64,000 nt of DNA from Ophioderma brevispina (GCA_023653785.1 JAMKCH010035929.1:1-64000), one strand, 5' to 3'; positions 47,150 to 57,899 are shown, counted from the first letter of the stretch. The notes: generated by a model from the letters alone, not told the origin. Numbers and translations: made by a program.

Positions 47150-49765
47150 TGTAGTACAATTTCCAAAAAACCCGGTTTCCGGTCGTCTGTTGGTAAGCCA
47201 AAATAAATTAAATGAAGTGTGATTTAGCGACGAGCATTTAGTGCTATATACCGCTCCCCTCCGGCAACTTGAAATTTACATGTGTCGTTAGTTTCCGACT
47301 CGATCGACACACCGAACCATTCTACAAGGGGGAAAATCTTATACGGTACCGTAAGCGATCATCCTACAAGCTCCGTGTAAGGAGTTGATAAGCGAGACGC
47401 ACGATGAGTGTTATTGCATGGTTTTCCGTATACTTTCGGTAGAAAAAATGGAAAATTTTTAACATTTGTTGAACGGGATGATGATTACAAGCGATTAGAA
47501 TTGAAGATAAAGAATATAAAATGGAAAAGGGTCATGGTTGGAAAGAGGAAAGATGACAACGACGATTTTTTATCAGAGTACATGAGGAACTGAACCAAAC
47601 CACCTGGATGGTGACATGCATGACATGGTGAGGACGTCACCATTTGATCACCATGGTGGTGTAGAAACGCGCGAATTATGGATAGTCGGGGAAGAAAGCG
47701 ACAAAGGATCAATGGTCACGCAAACTAAAGATGTACATTAAAAGACACAGGGAGGGCATTGAAAGAGTTTACCAGCTTGTTTTCAAGCCGCTGTTGTGAG
47801 GATTTAACAGAACAATCAGCTGTCAAGGCTAGGTAGGCATGTAACTTGTAAGTCAGCCCATCATGTTATGCATCTGAATCGTCGACTCTTGACTATCATG
47901 ACATCTGATTTGAAAGTGAACATGAATTTTAAAACAGATCATATTTCAATAAAACATTACTTCTGTTTGAACATTCATGTTCATTTTTTCTAAAAGAATA
48001 ATTTGTACTCTAAGGCGGGCCCCCGGCCCCAATTGGACCGCCGGCCAATTTTCAGGGTTTTTCAATCAGGTGTGGCATCTATGCTTAAGCAATAAAGTGT
48101 GCAAAAAAATTAGTTTTTAAACCTTATTAGTTAGTCTTGTAGCGTTTTCTGCCCTGGTTGATGCATACTAAAATCGTGGTGACAAGACAAACTCAGTATT
48201 CCAGGGGTATGGAGTTGATGGGTGAGGGGTGGGGGAGTCAGCGTATTGATGAATACAGGATCTAATGGGTTAGGTGATGGTTGGTGGAGCCAGTGGTTGA
48301 TGGAATAGTGACGTCAGCAGGGGATTCAAGTTGTTGCCAGTAGTAGGGCACATGCATTTAATTGGAGCCATTTTACTGTATTTTGTTGTTGTTTTTCTTT
48401 TATTTACTGAGGAGATTGCATGTTAACGCAAAAACAGATGATTAGAAGGTTTTAATTTTATAAGATATCCAAGTGATCCAAATTCAATATTTTTTTTATA
48501 ACTTAAAATTGGACAATCAAGTATTGATTGCAACTGTCTTGAACTTTGCCATTTAGCCAATTTGAGCAATTTCTGGGGAGCAAGTTTCATTTTTTTTTAA
48601 ATTAAAAATAAAAAGTGCATTTTTACATTTAGGTTTTTGAACTAATATGGGAACAAACGGATTTTTTGTTTGGCCTTAACCATGAACAAATTTCAATGGC
48701 TATAGGCCTATATCCCACACATCCTTTTCGGAAAAGACAACATACCTGACGATAACCGCAACAAAAAAGGGTTGGGTTTAGCGTTAGGTTTCTTGTTAGA
48801 TCTAGGGGCAAGTTCCCCCAAAAACAAAACGGGTCCGCTCCGTGATTTTTGAAAAGTGGAAAAAATGCAGTTAAGGGACGTTTAGGATAAGGTGAAATAG
48901 TGTCCACTTCATTGGTTGTTTCACCTCATTGCACAACTTAATGCCACACCTCTGGAGTAGCCACAGCATCTTGATGCTCTCGTTTTAAATTGACCTAATT
49001 TGAAAAGTTTAATTCAATTGGAACGAAACTTCTCAAAGGTCAGTTGATTCAGTTGGAAAAATGGCGCTAAAAATGTTAAAATGATCTAAATGAAAACTTG
49101 AAGTTCAATTGGAACCAAACTTGTTATAGGTGCACCTTGCGATCCCTCATATGTTGATGAGATCAAGGTCACGTGCCAGGTCAAAGGTCATGGGGCGGCC
49201 CAAAGCGTATATCTTTGAATTATAGCGAGGCGGCGAAAGCGAGAGAGAACAGCCGGAAATTCTAGTTTATGTTTATTTTTAGGTGAGGATTGACACGATC
49301 GTGTCAATAGCCATTTCAAGCGAGGATATTGACACAATGATTGTGTAACTAGCCAGTTCAGGGAGGATATTACACGATGATCGTGAGACCGGACTCCTAG
49401 ATTGCCGGCCATATAAAATAGTGACGAATGTTTCGCACTCAATCCCTAATTACTAATTATAGTGACCAAGGTGAAAAATTTGGGAAAGACATTAATAGAA
49501 AAATTAGGAGAGGACTTATAAAAGTTCTTTATCATAGAACCATGCTGCGACAATTGAAGAACCATTTGTGCAGGGTTATTCTGATAATGGCCTGAATTGT
49601 CATGTTATGTAACAGAGCGTGACAGACATAATACGGTGTGTACTAGTTAGAACAGGCAGCAGCACTGGCTGGGTATTTATTTTAATACACAAAATGAGGA
49701 GAAAACAAGGGGCACGTAGAATTGTTGAAGTACATGAAACCCGTGTGTTTCGGTGCTCACAGTGC
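47150..49765. repeat. Direct tandem duplication, copy 2 of the 2.6-kb unit
   Basis: Matches 44,560-47,145. It contains an open frame at 47,408-47,593 (ERDDDYKRLELKIKNIKWKR) that is broken in copy 1, so I do not call it a gene. Confidence 0.85.
49283..49398. repeat. Triple palindromic repeat (unit 2)
   Basis: TTGACACGATCGTGTCAATA, then TTGACACAATGATTGTGTAA, then TTACACGATGATCGTGAGAC, with GAGGATATT before and AGCCA.TTCA after each dyad. Better preserved than the copy at 46,676-46,785. Confidence 0.75.
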
Positions 49766-50339
49766 AGTGTTGTAGACTGTGCATAAAATGGTTTTTTGTT
49801 TGAACACAAAAAGAAGGAAAATGTTTCCAAAAAAGATTATTTATGGTTGGCAGAAAAGAAAAAAATCATCGAAACTCGACAAAAAAACTGCTAAAAAAAC
49901 GTATTTTTTGCATGAAAAATACAAATTTACAACTTTTGTAACCAAACTTTGGAAAACTCTACTTTATGTTGATAGAGAGTAACATCATAACATTATGCAA
50001 AAACCGCATGTTCCATAGCTTTCCTGCTACTGTAACAGAAGGAAACATGTCCAACTATCATTTGGAACACCCTTTTATGCAAATTGCATGCAAATGAGGT
50101 AAATAATCATATTTCTACTATGCAAATTCTTGCAGATTTTACAGGTGTATGCGCTTGGATGTTGTTTATTAATTTCTCACAAATTTTGATGTGTGGGACC
50201 ATTGCCGCTTTGTAAATTTCAACCTCTTGTCCCGCTTGCCTAATAGGATGAGATAAATTCCTTCTTTCCATTAGGACCAGCATTGGGATGCATTTAGGTT
50301 CTTCGAGTAACTGTTTCTCCTGGGTGACTGTGAGATGGA

Positions 50340-50830
50340 TTTCAAAATTTTTCCAATTCATTGTTCTAGGACCCAAGTTGTTATCCAATCAAATTGCCTG
50401 TAGTCTTTGACTATGCCAAGCCAGATTTTAACTTCGTTTCATCGAAGACTAGAGTTACATTACGTTTGAAATCTGGGATATTTTCCAAATCCCAGTCTTT
50501 AGAAATAAACGCAAGAAATCTGGGTTGACTCCAACTTGGGGGGTGGTGTAAATTTCATGTACTTCTGTAAGTGACTGGTGACGGCCGAGAGTTTCAGGAA
50601 AGGTGAGTTGCGAATAAGGTTGTACCATTTGATGACGATTTGCGGTAAATCGCTATGCAAGAAAGAAGCCAGATCAGTGAGGGGTGCCATCTAATCAGTC
50701 CCTTATCTTTAAACTTTCAGGACTTCTGCTGTTCTTCATACGAAGCTTAAAGGCAGCATTGTCACCAATGTGTTCTATCATTTCGGCTTCTGTCTCTTTT
50801 AAGGGGCTAGGACCACAGATAGATCTGCCC
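50340..50830 (-). pseudogene. P-element-like (THAP-type) transposase remnant, frameshifted
   Basis: The minus strand reads EMIEHIGDNAAFKLRMKN (about 50,740-50,790), LPQIVIKWYNLIRNSPFLKL (about 50,600-50,655), QVGVNPDFLRLF in one frame, then after a slip DWDLENIPDFKRNVTLVFDE and TKLKSGLA, a TAG, SKTTGNLIG and, past further breaks, QLG. Known for the family: P-element and THAP9-type transposases carry a ...NVxLxFDE(M)K(I)(K)SGL(V/A)...TGxL(I/V)GFxDLG segment in which the FDE aspartate belongs to the catalytic core. The order and spacing fit that segment closely. The THAP zinc finger, the remaining catalytic residues and the ends of the element are not visible. At least three frame breaks or stops. 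A separate minus-strand frame of 93 codons at 50,107-50,388 overlaps its end and may belong to the same element. Confidence 0.6.
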
Positions 50831-50834
50831 GAGA

Positions 50835-52240
50835 ATTTTCATTGAAATCGGTTGCAACAATAACTTCCATCGATTGTAACCAACAATCCAAAATAAAAAA
50901 TGGGGGTCACCGACCTCGTTTTTCATATAATACAATTCAAACTATTTTTTTCCATTTTTGATCAAAAATTAGTTAAGAACCTATGGGGATATTGATTTTT
51001 AGACGACATTTTAATTAGTAAAAAAAAATTCTGCCTCGAAATTTTTTGATGGATTTTAATAAAAGTTGCCGCACTACAGAAGCTTTCGATTAAGAAAGAA
51101 AAAGTGGGTCACCGAACTACTTTTCTCAATAAGTAAAATATAGCAGTTTTTTAGTGTTCAAATTGTGAGAAACTTGTCTATGCGACACAGAGCGTCACGC
51201 GCAACGAGGGTTACGACGATATCAACGCTCCTAATACTCTTGCGCGTAGCGTCACGCATTTCATAAGTAAGACCAATATCCTATTAACTCCTATAGTTTG
51301 CCTTTATAATGAGTAGGACATTCTCTGAAATCTGGGAAAAATTTGGGGCATGGAACAAAATACACGTTGAACAAGTAAAGGATGCTGGCACTCCGTAAAA
51401 ATACTGAAAGTTATGAACTTTCGGAGTATTTTACAACACAACACTATACAATCGTCATTACTGTAAATTGCACATACGCTAATTTTACCGACCTTCTCGT
51501 CCAATCATCGACTTCACGCCGTGTTTTAATAGCGGGTTTTTACAGTGGCGTTGCCACTTTCAAAATAAAGGGGCATTGATTCAGACAATTTCAGAACACC
51601 CTGTTATATGTTCACCCCCGGTGGGGGCACCTTGTATACAAAGGCGTAACGCATGCTCGTTCTGAAAATTCAAAAAGACCCCTATTTCGCGCGCTTTCAA
51701 GGAAAATTTTAAAATTTACCCCCTATTTTGCGGAAAAACAAGGACAATTTGCTTAAAAAATACCCCTTTTTACCAATTCAAGCGACAGTGTCAAAACATA
51801 CCCTATTTGTGCAAAACAAGGACATCTTCAGAGCAAAACTTTATGGTTTGAAAATGGACCATGAGCTGATTTCCGCATTGAAACTAACCGATTCATGATT
51901 TTGTTGAAAATCGATGAGTTTAAAATAACTTTAAAATCTATCATGATAATGTTACCTTTTTTTTAAAAATTTGAATTTGGGTTCCACTTTGAAAGAATTT
52001 TAAAATACTAAGCAAAATTATTTTATTAATGTCGAATGTCAACGGGGCCCACAGTCCGGAGAAGACTGTGAGATTATTAGGAAATCCAAGGCGGCAAAAC
52101 TGCCCGAATTTTGCAGTCCGTCCCTCATCATGCATACATAGTAGTGATTCGTTGGGATGAAAATCACCACACAAAAATACTCTCTTGTTTGGTTTAAGGT
52201 CCGCGTTTAAGTGGTGTGAAATCAGTATGAATCCTAGCCA
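50835..52240. other. No supported gene
   Basis: At 51,180-51,260 GAGCGTCACGCGCAACGAGG and GCGCGTAGCGTCACGC recall the words near 3,555. At 51,660-51,830 CCCCTATTT.GCG.AAAACAAGGACA is repeated twice or more. These look like dispersed repeat sequence. Confidence 0.4.
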
Positions 52241-52243
52241 CAC

Positions 52244-52713
52244 TTGAACGTTTCGTCTTCGGAAGACATTCTGTACAATTACCGTCGGGGCATTGTTTTG
52301 CAAAAGCCAGCTGAAACGGTCGACATATTTGACATAATTTCATCCCCATTGACGAACATGGGGTCCCTTTCGCTTTTTGAGTGCGAAATACGGCGGTGCG
52401 GAAAGAATTTGCTCCGAAATTTTCCCACGGCAGACTGTGTCACAGACTGCGAAAGATACGGTCCAGGGATAATGTCTAAATTGGCACAACCCCCCACAAC
52501 CAACACCCCCCCCCCCAAGGCCCCACCAATGCATGAGAGTACCAACGTTATCAGTCCCCCAAGAGATCGGAACACCAGTATTTTCCGCACGCCGTAGTGG
52601 TAAAGACCGGGCAGCAAATACGTAAACAAGAGAATCTCTGTGGCTAGTTCTCTACAAATTGGAGGTTTTTTATTGGAGGTATAAAAAACAGGGGGAAAAA
52701 GGAAAACACACAA
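52244..52713. other. Overlapping open frames on both strands, unrecognised
   Basis: A 117-codon plus frame (52,244-52,597; contains FECEIRRCGKNLLRNFPTAD and a proline-rich end) overlaps a 144-codon minus frame (52,279-52,713; contains a hydrophobic VVGGCANLDI segment). The two are mirror frames, so at most one can be real. A C run at 52,508-52,516 casts doubt on the frame. No motif identifies either. Confidence 0.2.
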
Positions 52714-53156
52714 AATTTCCCGAAAAATTCAGCTCAAGAAATGTTGGTAGGTTGTTGAAATACACCATATTTTTTCATTTTCGACACTTTCCTCATGAAA
52801 ACCACAAGATTTCTGAATTTCGCGGATATTAATTGTTCGCGAACTGAGTGGGGAAAAATACCCCTTTTCCTCAAAATTTAGAACGAGCATGCGTACACAT
52901 GGGCAAATATATGTGACTCCACCCGGGAGTTCACCATCCTCGAGAAAGGTGATTTCCAAATTTAAAGTCGATCCGGACGGTGCCCTAGGTCACTGTGTTG
53001 TCTTCTATCCGCAAACGGAAAAAGAAAATTCTCCCAGAGTAGGCCAAGGTCAATTTCGCATGTAAAATTTGGCACACATATTTAGACCATGAGATAATAT
53101 TATAAGGAAATTCAAGCTTTTTAAAGGTAATTTTAGAAAATTCGATCTTTGACAAT

Positions 53157-53591
53157 TTGCGGAGTGGTTGTGGAACACGAGCAAGCCTACATTATAATAG
53201 AATAAACAAGTGCATATGTGAAACAATAAAAATATTGGATTCTATTCCTACAATTGAAGTCGTCTTTTTTCAAACTAAAACAAGTATAGGTAAAACCTAT
53301 ACGTTCGCAAGCCTAGGTGAGGAATATAAAAACCCATTCACATGCATTCATCCAGGTCCTTTGGGGATTTTCCCTTCTTTTTTTCCTGAGCGGGTGTTGA
53401 GGTTGGCATTTTTAGGTGAACGTGACCTCCAGCATCTCTCGCGCTTCCATAGTTTTAGTTGCGCCATAGACGCATGCATGACGCAGCTGCTGATTTTACT
53501 CGGAGTCCACTCAGACGCTACACAAGCATTTTTGTTGGAAATCAACTTGGAACAAGTGCCAGATCTAGTGCGAGGAGCTAACGTGTCCTAG
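53157..53591 (+). CDS. Unrecognised 144-codon open frame
   Basis: Starts ATGCGGAGTGG-like (ATG supplied in frame at the beginning) and reads among others VVFFQTKTSIGKTYTFASLG, EEYKNPFTCIHPGPLGIFPS and AIDACMTQLLILLGVHSDAT, ending GANVS. It is the longest plus-strand frame outside low-complexity DNA. Its hydrophobic and charged blocks alternate plausibly, but no domain is evident. No second copy was seen in the window. The reverse strand is also open for 65 codons, so chance is a fair alternative. Confidence 0.25.
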   Translation: MRSGCGTRASLHYNRINKCICETIKILDSIPTIEVVFFQTKTSIGKTYTFASLGEEYKNPFTCIHPGPLGIFPSFFPERVLRLAFLGERDLQHLSRFHSFSCAIDACMTQLLILLGVHSDATQAFLLEINLEQVPDLVRGANVS

Positions 53592-54039
53592 CCGCCTAAA
53601 TGCTCTAATAGCTGACCTTGCTGCTGTCATCTTTCAGAACAATTGTTTCTCTCTCATACAATTGTTGAATACTCTCAGCCCTCTTCGTGGGTGTGTGCCT
53701 TGGCCAAGAAAAGAATGGGCCATGGCTGCAGAGGCCACAGCAGTATCACAGTCCATGCATACGGTGAGAGTGGCATTTTATGTTCCCGAATTGTTGTGTT
53801 GAAACTGCATCCTGGGTGATTACATACAAAACTGGGCTTAAAAACTCCCCCTCCCCAGTGTCCCCCTCCCCAGCAGAAGAAAAATGAGATTTTGCAAATT
53901 TGGGACAAAAAATCACCAAATTTGTGGCAAAAATAACTGATTTTAGGCCAAAATTGGTTTAAAATCTAAAAAAATGTCACTTTTGGCACCCCCACCAATT
54001 TTACTCTGACCCTCCCCCCCCCCTGAAGTCTGGTACTGC

Positions 54040-54840
54040 CACTATGTTTACATCTTGGAGAGAACAGAAGGAAGGGGGAGTAAAGACCAGGGATGGTAGG
54101 ACAATGAGCAAAAAGGTGGGGAGCTAGGACAAAGGGATCAACTTGGTCACACTGGGTCCCATACTCAAAATAGGAGGAAAATTGTGATCCATTCCACACA
54201 CCCAGGGAAAATAAAGATGTTTTTTTTGAAATAGAATGGTACATTGTGTCCTATAATGGAGCGAGTACTAGTATTATTACTCATGTCTGCATAATCCTCA
54301 ACATACTGTTATGTTAATAGGACTTCGGTCAATTTCCATTTTGTGACCACCCACTTTCTTTGAGCTCTGTGCAGTGCGGGTGACCTCTCATAGGCTGCCT
54401 GAGCTCTGTCAGGGAAACCCCAATAGGCATGGGTAAGCTGAGGTTGACCCCAATGACCTACTTTCTTGCGAAGAAGAGAAACTCATAATCGCCAACAAAA
54501 AAAAATCCAAACAGACGTTTGTCAACTCCATTTACCTGCATTGTTTTCAATAATGTAATACGTTCTGCAAGTTGATCATAGTAGAGGGGGAACCTCCCTT
54601 AAGTTTTGGTATCTGTGGCATTGACCATTGCCAAAATGTTTGTAGTATCTGCAGAATACTGTTCTTCTGGTTTACAAACTGACACATTATTTGGGCTGAG
54701 CCTGGAGAGGAAAGTGAAAGAAAAATGGGGTAGAAGAAAACATGCAAATCTGAAAGAAAGTTGGCATAGTTGTAATTTTTTTTCTTCAAAATTTAGATGG
54801 AACTTGTAGTTACTAAGAAGGGATAGTTTTTGACACTTAC
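54040..54840 (-). pseudogene. Paralogous copy 1 of a decayed multi-exon gene
   Basis: Minus-strand pieces in order: after a pyrimidine-rich CTTTCCTCTCCAG acceptor at about 54,700, LSPNNVSVCKPEEQYSADTT then NILAMVNATDTKT; in another frame YYDQLAERITLLKTMQ|GTAAATGG at about 54,540; FPDRAQAAYERSPALHRAQ at about 54,360-54,420; and QYVEDYADMS at about 54,290. The same pieces recur in 55,130-56,310. Frame changes between pieces may be introns or decay. It is truncated before the terminal exon seen in the other copy. No family recognised. Confidence 0.4.
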
Positions 54841-54968
54841 GTATCTTTATTTAATTAAAAGGCACAGACACACATGGACAATAGTCATCGCTTGTAAAAT
54901 ATTGGTGGCCTAAGAGGCCGAGAAGACAGTGTTGCCAACTTAAAGTAATGCGGGCAGAATGCTTCAGT

Positions 54969-55151
54969 TTAGAGCTTCTCTTTCTTGAAGCTCTTGTTTG
55001 CTGGCATGGAATGTTTAGTCTGCTTGGCCTCGGGTTTTATGGCTTTGCCATCTGTGACAAGCTTCAATTGTTCATAGTGTAGACCTTTCCTTCTTCCTCT
55101 GCAGAGGTCAATCTTTGAGAACTCAGCGTGTAGACTGAGACATCTTTGTAT
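54969..55151 (-). CDS. Terminal coding exon (60 codons plus stop), basic C-terminus
   Basis: A textbook acceptor (GTTTCCTTCTGTTCTAG) precedes 55,151 on the minus strand. The exon opens in phase 0, reading IQRCLSLHAEFSKIDLCRGR, then RKGLHYEQLKLVTDGKAIKP, then EAKQTKHSMPANKSFKKEKL and a TAA at 54,969-54,971. The lysine-rich tail suggests a nucleic-acid or nucleolar protein, but that is a guess. It joins in phase with the exon at 55,267-55,344 across a 115-base intron with an AAG|GTAGAA donor. I do not recognise the protein. The neighbouring upstream exons look damaged, so the gene as a whole may be dead. Confidence 0.5.
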   Translation of the reverse strand: MQRCLSLHAEFSKIDLCRGRRKGLHYEQLKLVTDGKAIKPEAKQTKHSMPANKSFKKEKL

Positions 55152-55266
55152 CTAGAACAGAAGGAAACGAACAAAGGAAGTGGGGTGTAAATCACCAGGG
55201 AGGATAAACAAAGAGTAAAAGAAAACAATGCCACAAGCAAGGACAAGGGGATCAAAATGGTTCTAC

Positions 55267-55344
55267 CTTGTTTCTTTCTTTATTCTGAATACTCAAAGTA
55301 GGATGAAAAGGAGGTTCTTCTTTGAAATCGAATGTGCATGTGTC
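55267..55344 (-). CDS. Penultimate exon (26 codons) of the same gene
   Basis: On the minus strand ATTGCAG|GACACATGC starts and AACAAG|GTAGAACC ends a 78-base exon, phase 0 at both ends: DTCTFDFKEEPPFHPTLSIQ then NKERNK. The DNA is also open in a second frame upstream of the acceptor (YVEDYADTRGDTGAGSIAGH), which is the frame conserved in copy 1, so the exact exon structure is uncertain. Copy 1 has lost this frame. Confidence 0.4.
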
Positions 55345-56310
55345 CTGCAATGGATCCAGCACCAGTATCACCTCTCGTGTCTGCATAATCCTCAACATAC
55401 TTACGACCTTTAGAACCGGGCTTATTCTTATGCAGAGTGGTGGATTCAGTGAGCGCGCCATGCCAGCTCTGTTCGGAAATGTTACCGCAGGAATCTCAAA
55501 GTTCACTCGTATCGTTCGATATCGGTCACATTCATTAACAGCAGCTGGGCATGTGCGTGCTCACTGCATACCGCATCTGCATATAAGCATAAGCCCCGGT
55601 TTTTCTAAAGGTCTAACTGTTCTTTATCTAGAGGCTTTGCCCCTTTTCCCATTTTCCATATGACCACTCACTTTCTTTAAGCCGTGGGTCATGTGGGTTA
55701 ACCGCTCACGTTGAGCTGCCTTAGCTCTGTAAGGGAAATATTGCATCAAAGGCACAGTTAACTTGAGGCTGGCCCCATATGCCCCACATACTTGCCAGAA
55801 ACTTCAAAAAAACTCTCGGCAGACGTTTTCACTATCCAACCGGTATGTTTTCAAGTAATAAGTTCTGTAAGTTGATCATAGTAGAGGGAAGTTTGGTAGT
55901 TTCCATAACCTTTGAGAACCCACCTGACAGGTTTTTTTTCTGACACACATCATAATTTTCGGAAAACCTTAACAGAATAAATAATGTGCTTTATTTCCAT
56001 TAAGGGTTTTCGAATTCATAGTGTGTCAGAAAAGTTTGGTCAGATGGGTCAGGTTACTGGGAAAACTCCGGACCAATTCCAAAAATGTAAATGTAAAGCA
56101 TCTGCAGAATTACCATTCTTCTGGTTCACAAACTAACACACTAATTTGTTGGATGAGCCTCCTTTTTCGCCTGGTCGCCCTGGAGAAAGATGAAGAGAGA
56201 GAGAGAGAAGTTTGATAAGACATGTGTCATTTGGAACAAAATTTGCATAGTTAAAAATTGGTGCTGGTTTCAAAAAAAAAATGTTAGACGGAACTTGTAG
56301 TTATTAACTA
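55345..56310 (-). pseudogene. Upstream part of paralogous copy 2, damaged, with a MITE insertion
   Basis: Minus-strand pieces matching copy 1: GEKGGSSNKLVC and FVNQKNGNSADALHLHFWNW (after a CTTTCTCCAG acceptor at 56,172), LYYDQLTELIT, then FPYRAKAAQRERLTHMTHGL ending at an AAA|GTGAGTGG donor-like site (about 55,670), then KYVEDYADTRGDTGAG. Stops lie between and within. The family A MITE at 55,896-56,069 sits where copy 1 has none. Confidence 0.4.
55896..56069. mobile_element. Foldback MITE, family A, copy 2
   Basis: AGTTTCCATAACC...ACCTGACAG outer arm, CTGACACAC, an inner TTTTCGGAAAACCTT/AAGGGTTTTCGAATTCATAG hairpin with the ACAGAATAAA core, and the TGTGTCAGAAAAG...GGTTACTGGGAAAACTCC right arm. 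Absent from the paralogous site near 54,580-54,640. Confidence 0.85.
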
Positions 56311-56447
56311 CAACGATTAACTTGAAGACCTACCTGTAGCTGTGACATTGGTTTAAAAGCTGGGTAATCATAAATATTGTGCAATAAAATATAAATAAAA
56401 TGAATCTATTTTTCTAAGACCATTTGAAATGTCAACACTCAATCATG

Positions 56448-56620
56448 GGAAGTTTCCGTAACTTAACCCATCTGAACACTTTTTCTGACACACGTTATGA
56501 ATTCATTAAACCCTTCACAGAATACATCTGTGAGCTATTCCATGAGGGTTTCTAAATTCATAAGTGTTTCAGAAAAAGTTTGTGGTGAGATGGTTAAGGA
56601 GGTTAAGGAAAAACTACCCT
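56448..56620. mobile_element. Foldback MITE, family A, copy 3
   Basis: GGAAGTTTCCGTAACTTAAC ... CACTTTTTCTGACACAC ... TTATGAATTCATTAAACCCT ... CAGAATACAT ... AGGGTTTCTAAATTCATAAG ... TTTCAGAAAAAGT ... GGTTAAGGAAAAACTACCC. Only about 380 bases from copy 2. Confidence 0.85.
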
Positions 56621-56644
56621 CAATTATTGGTTTGATCTTCGAGT

Positions 56645-57240
56645 ATATGCTAATTGTCCCCGCCGAACGAGTTCGGAACGAGGGACTTCTGAAATGAGCG
56701 CGTCGTCCGTTCGTCCGTCTGTGACAAAAAGTTAACCCATTGTTGTATACATTGATCTGAGTTAGTTTAGGGTGGACAATGATGTAACTGGTGGAAAGAA
56801 GCGGCGTTGGTGAGTTCTCGACCTAATTAGATTTGTGGCCGTGAAATGAAATATATAATTAGTACCTAAATTTGCAGAAAGTTTTATGGGAGTTATGTCA
56901 GGAGTTAAATGATGTAACTTGTGAAGGAAGCAGACTGAAGAGTTATGACCTGATTAGATTTTGGGCGTATATGGGGCAAATTGAGTATGCAAAATGAGCT
57001 AATTAATATGCAAAAAATACAGCGTAATTAATATATGTTGAAACGGTACTTGGATACTCAAAATTTCATGCGCTCCATAATAGCCTTTCATGGGGGAACA
57101 TCTTTTTTTGCATTTTGAAAGTATGTGATATATATGTGGCTCAGGTATGCAAAATGAGCTAATTAATATGAGTAATTGCTGTATCTCTGAAACGGTACAT
57201 CGGATAGGCAAAATTCCTTCGCTACATGAGAATACTATGC
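56645..57240. mobile_element. Composite repeat: GTCCCCGCCGAACGA end and tandem TATGCAAAATGAGC units
   Basis: AATTGTCCCCGCCGAACGAG followed by GTCCGTTCGTCCGTCTGTGA is one end of a dispersed element like that at 39,722. Then come two ATGATGTAACT-containing units (56,770 and 56,910) and two TATGCAAAATGAGCTAATTA units of about 165 bp (56,986 and 57,150). A G-rich array follows directly. Confidence 0.6.
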
Positions 57241-57242
57241 TT

Positions 57243-57880
57243 TGGGGAGGGTCTGTTGTGGGTGGGAGGTGGTGGGGAGGGTGAGGGGGGGGGAGGGGTT
57301 AGGTGTTGGGGAGCGGGGGTGGGGTGTTGGGGAGGGGTGTGGGGAGGGGGGTGGGGTGTTGGGGAGGGGGTTGGGGGTTGGAGAGGGAGTGGAGGTTGGG
57401 GGGGGGTGGGGGTTGCGGGGGTTGGTTGTTTGGGTTAGGGGGTGTTGGGAGGAGGTTGGGTATTGGCGGGATGTGGCGGGAGGGGGTTGGGTATGGCGGG
57501 GGTTGGGGAGGGGTGGGGGGTGGCATGGTGTTGGGGACGGGGGCGGTGGGAGTGTTGCGGGGGTTGGGGGTGTTGCGGGGGGTGTTGGGGAGGGGATGGG
57601 AGTGGGCGGGAGGGATGAGGGGGTTGGGGACGGGGATGGCGGTTGGGGGTTGTGGGGGGGAAAAGGGGAGGCGTGTTATGGGTATTGGGGTGGTAGGGGT
57701 GGGTTCTGGTTGTTAGAGGGTGTTGAGGGGGGGGGTTGTTGCAGGGGGTGTGTTGGGGATGAGAGTGGGGTGGCGTTGGGGAGTTGTGGGGGGTGTTGGG
57801 GAGGGCGTGGGGTTTTGCGGGGTGTGGGGAGGGGGTGGAGTGTTGCGGGTATTGGGGAGGGGGTTTAGGGTGTTGAAGTT
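57243..57880 (+). repeat. G-rich minisatellite-like array, about 640 bp
   Basis: Almost no C on the plus strand. Words such as GGTGTTGGGGAGGGG and GGGGTTGGGG recur irregularly. Dense GGG runs at short spacing predict many G-quadruplexes on this strand. The long open frames in five or more frames are a side effect of the composition. Confidence 0.9.
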
Positions 57881-57899
57881 TTGCAGTTATCACATGTAG

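Noticed and set aside
48629..48907. 92-codon minus-strand frame in the 2.6-kb unit
   Set aside because: Not preserved in the other copy of the unit and without recognisable motif.
57226..57893. Open frames of up to about 200 codons on both strands (Gly-rich or Pro-rich)
   Set aside because: A G-rich array with almost no A-containing stop codons gives such frames automatically; several overlap in all registers.
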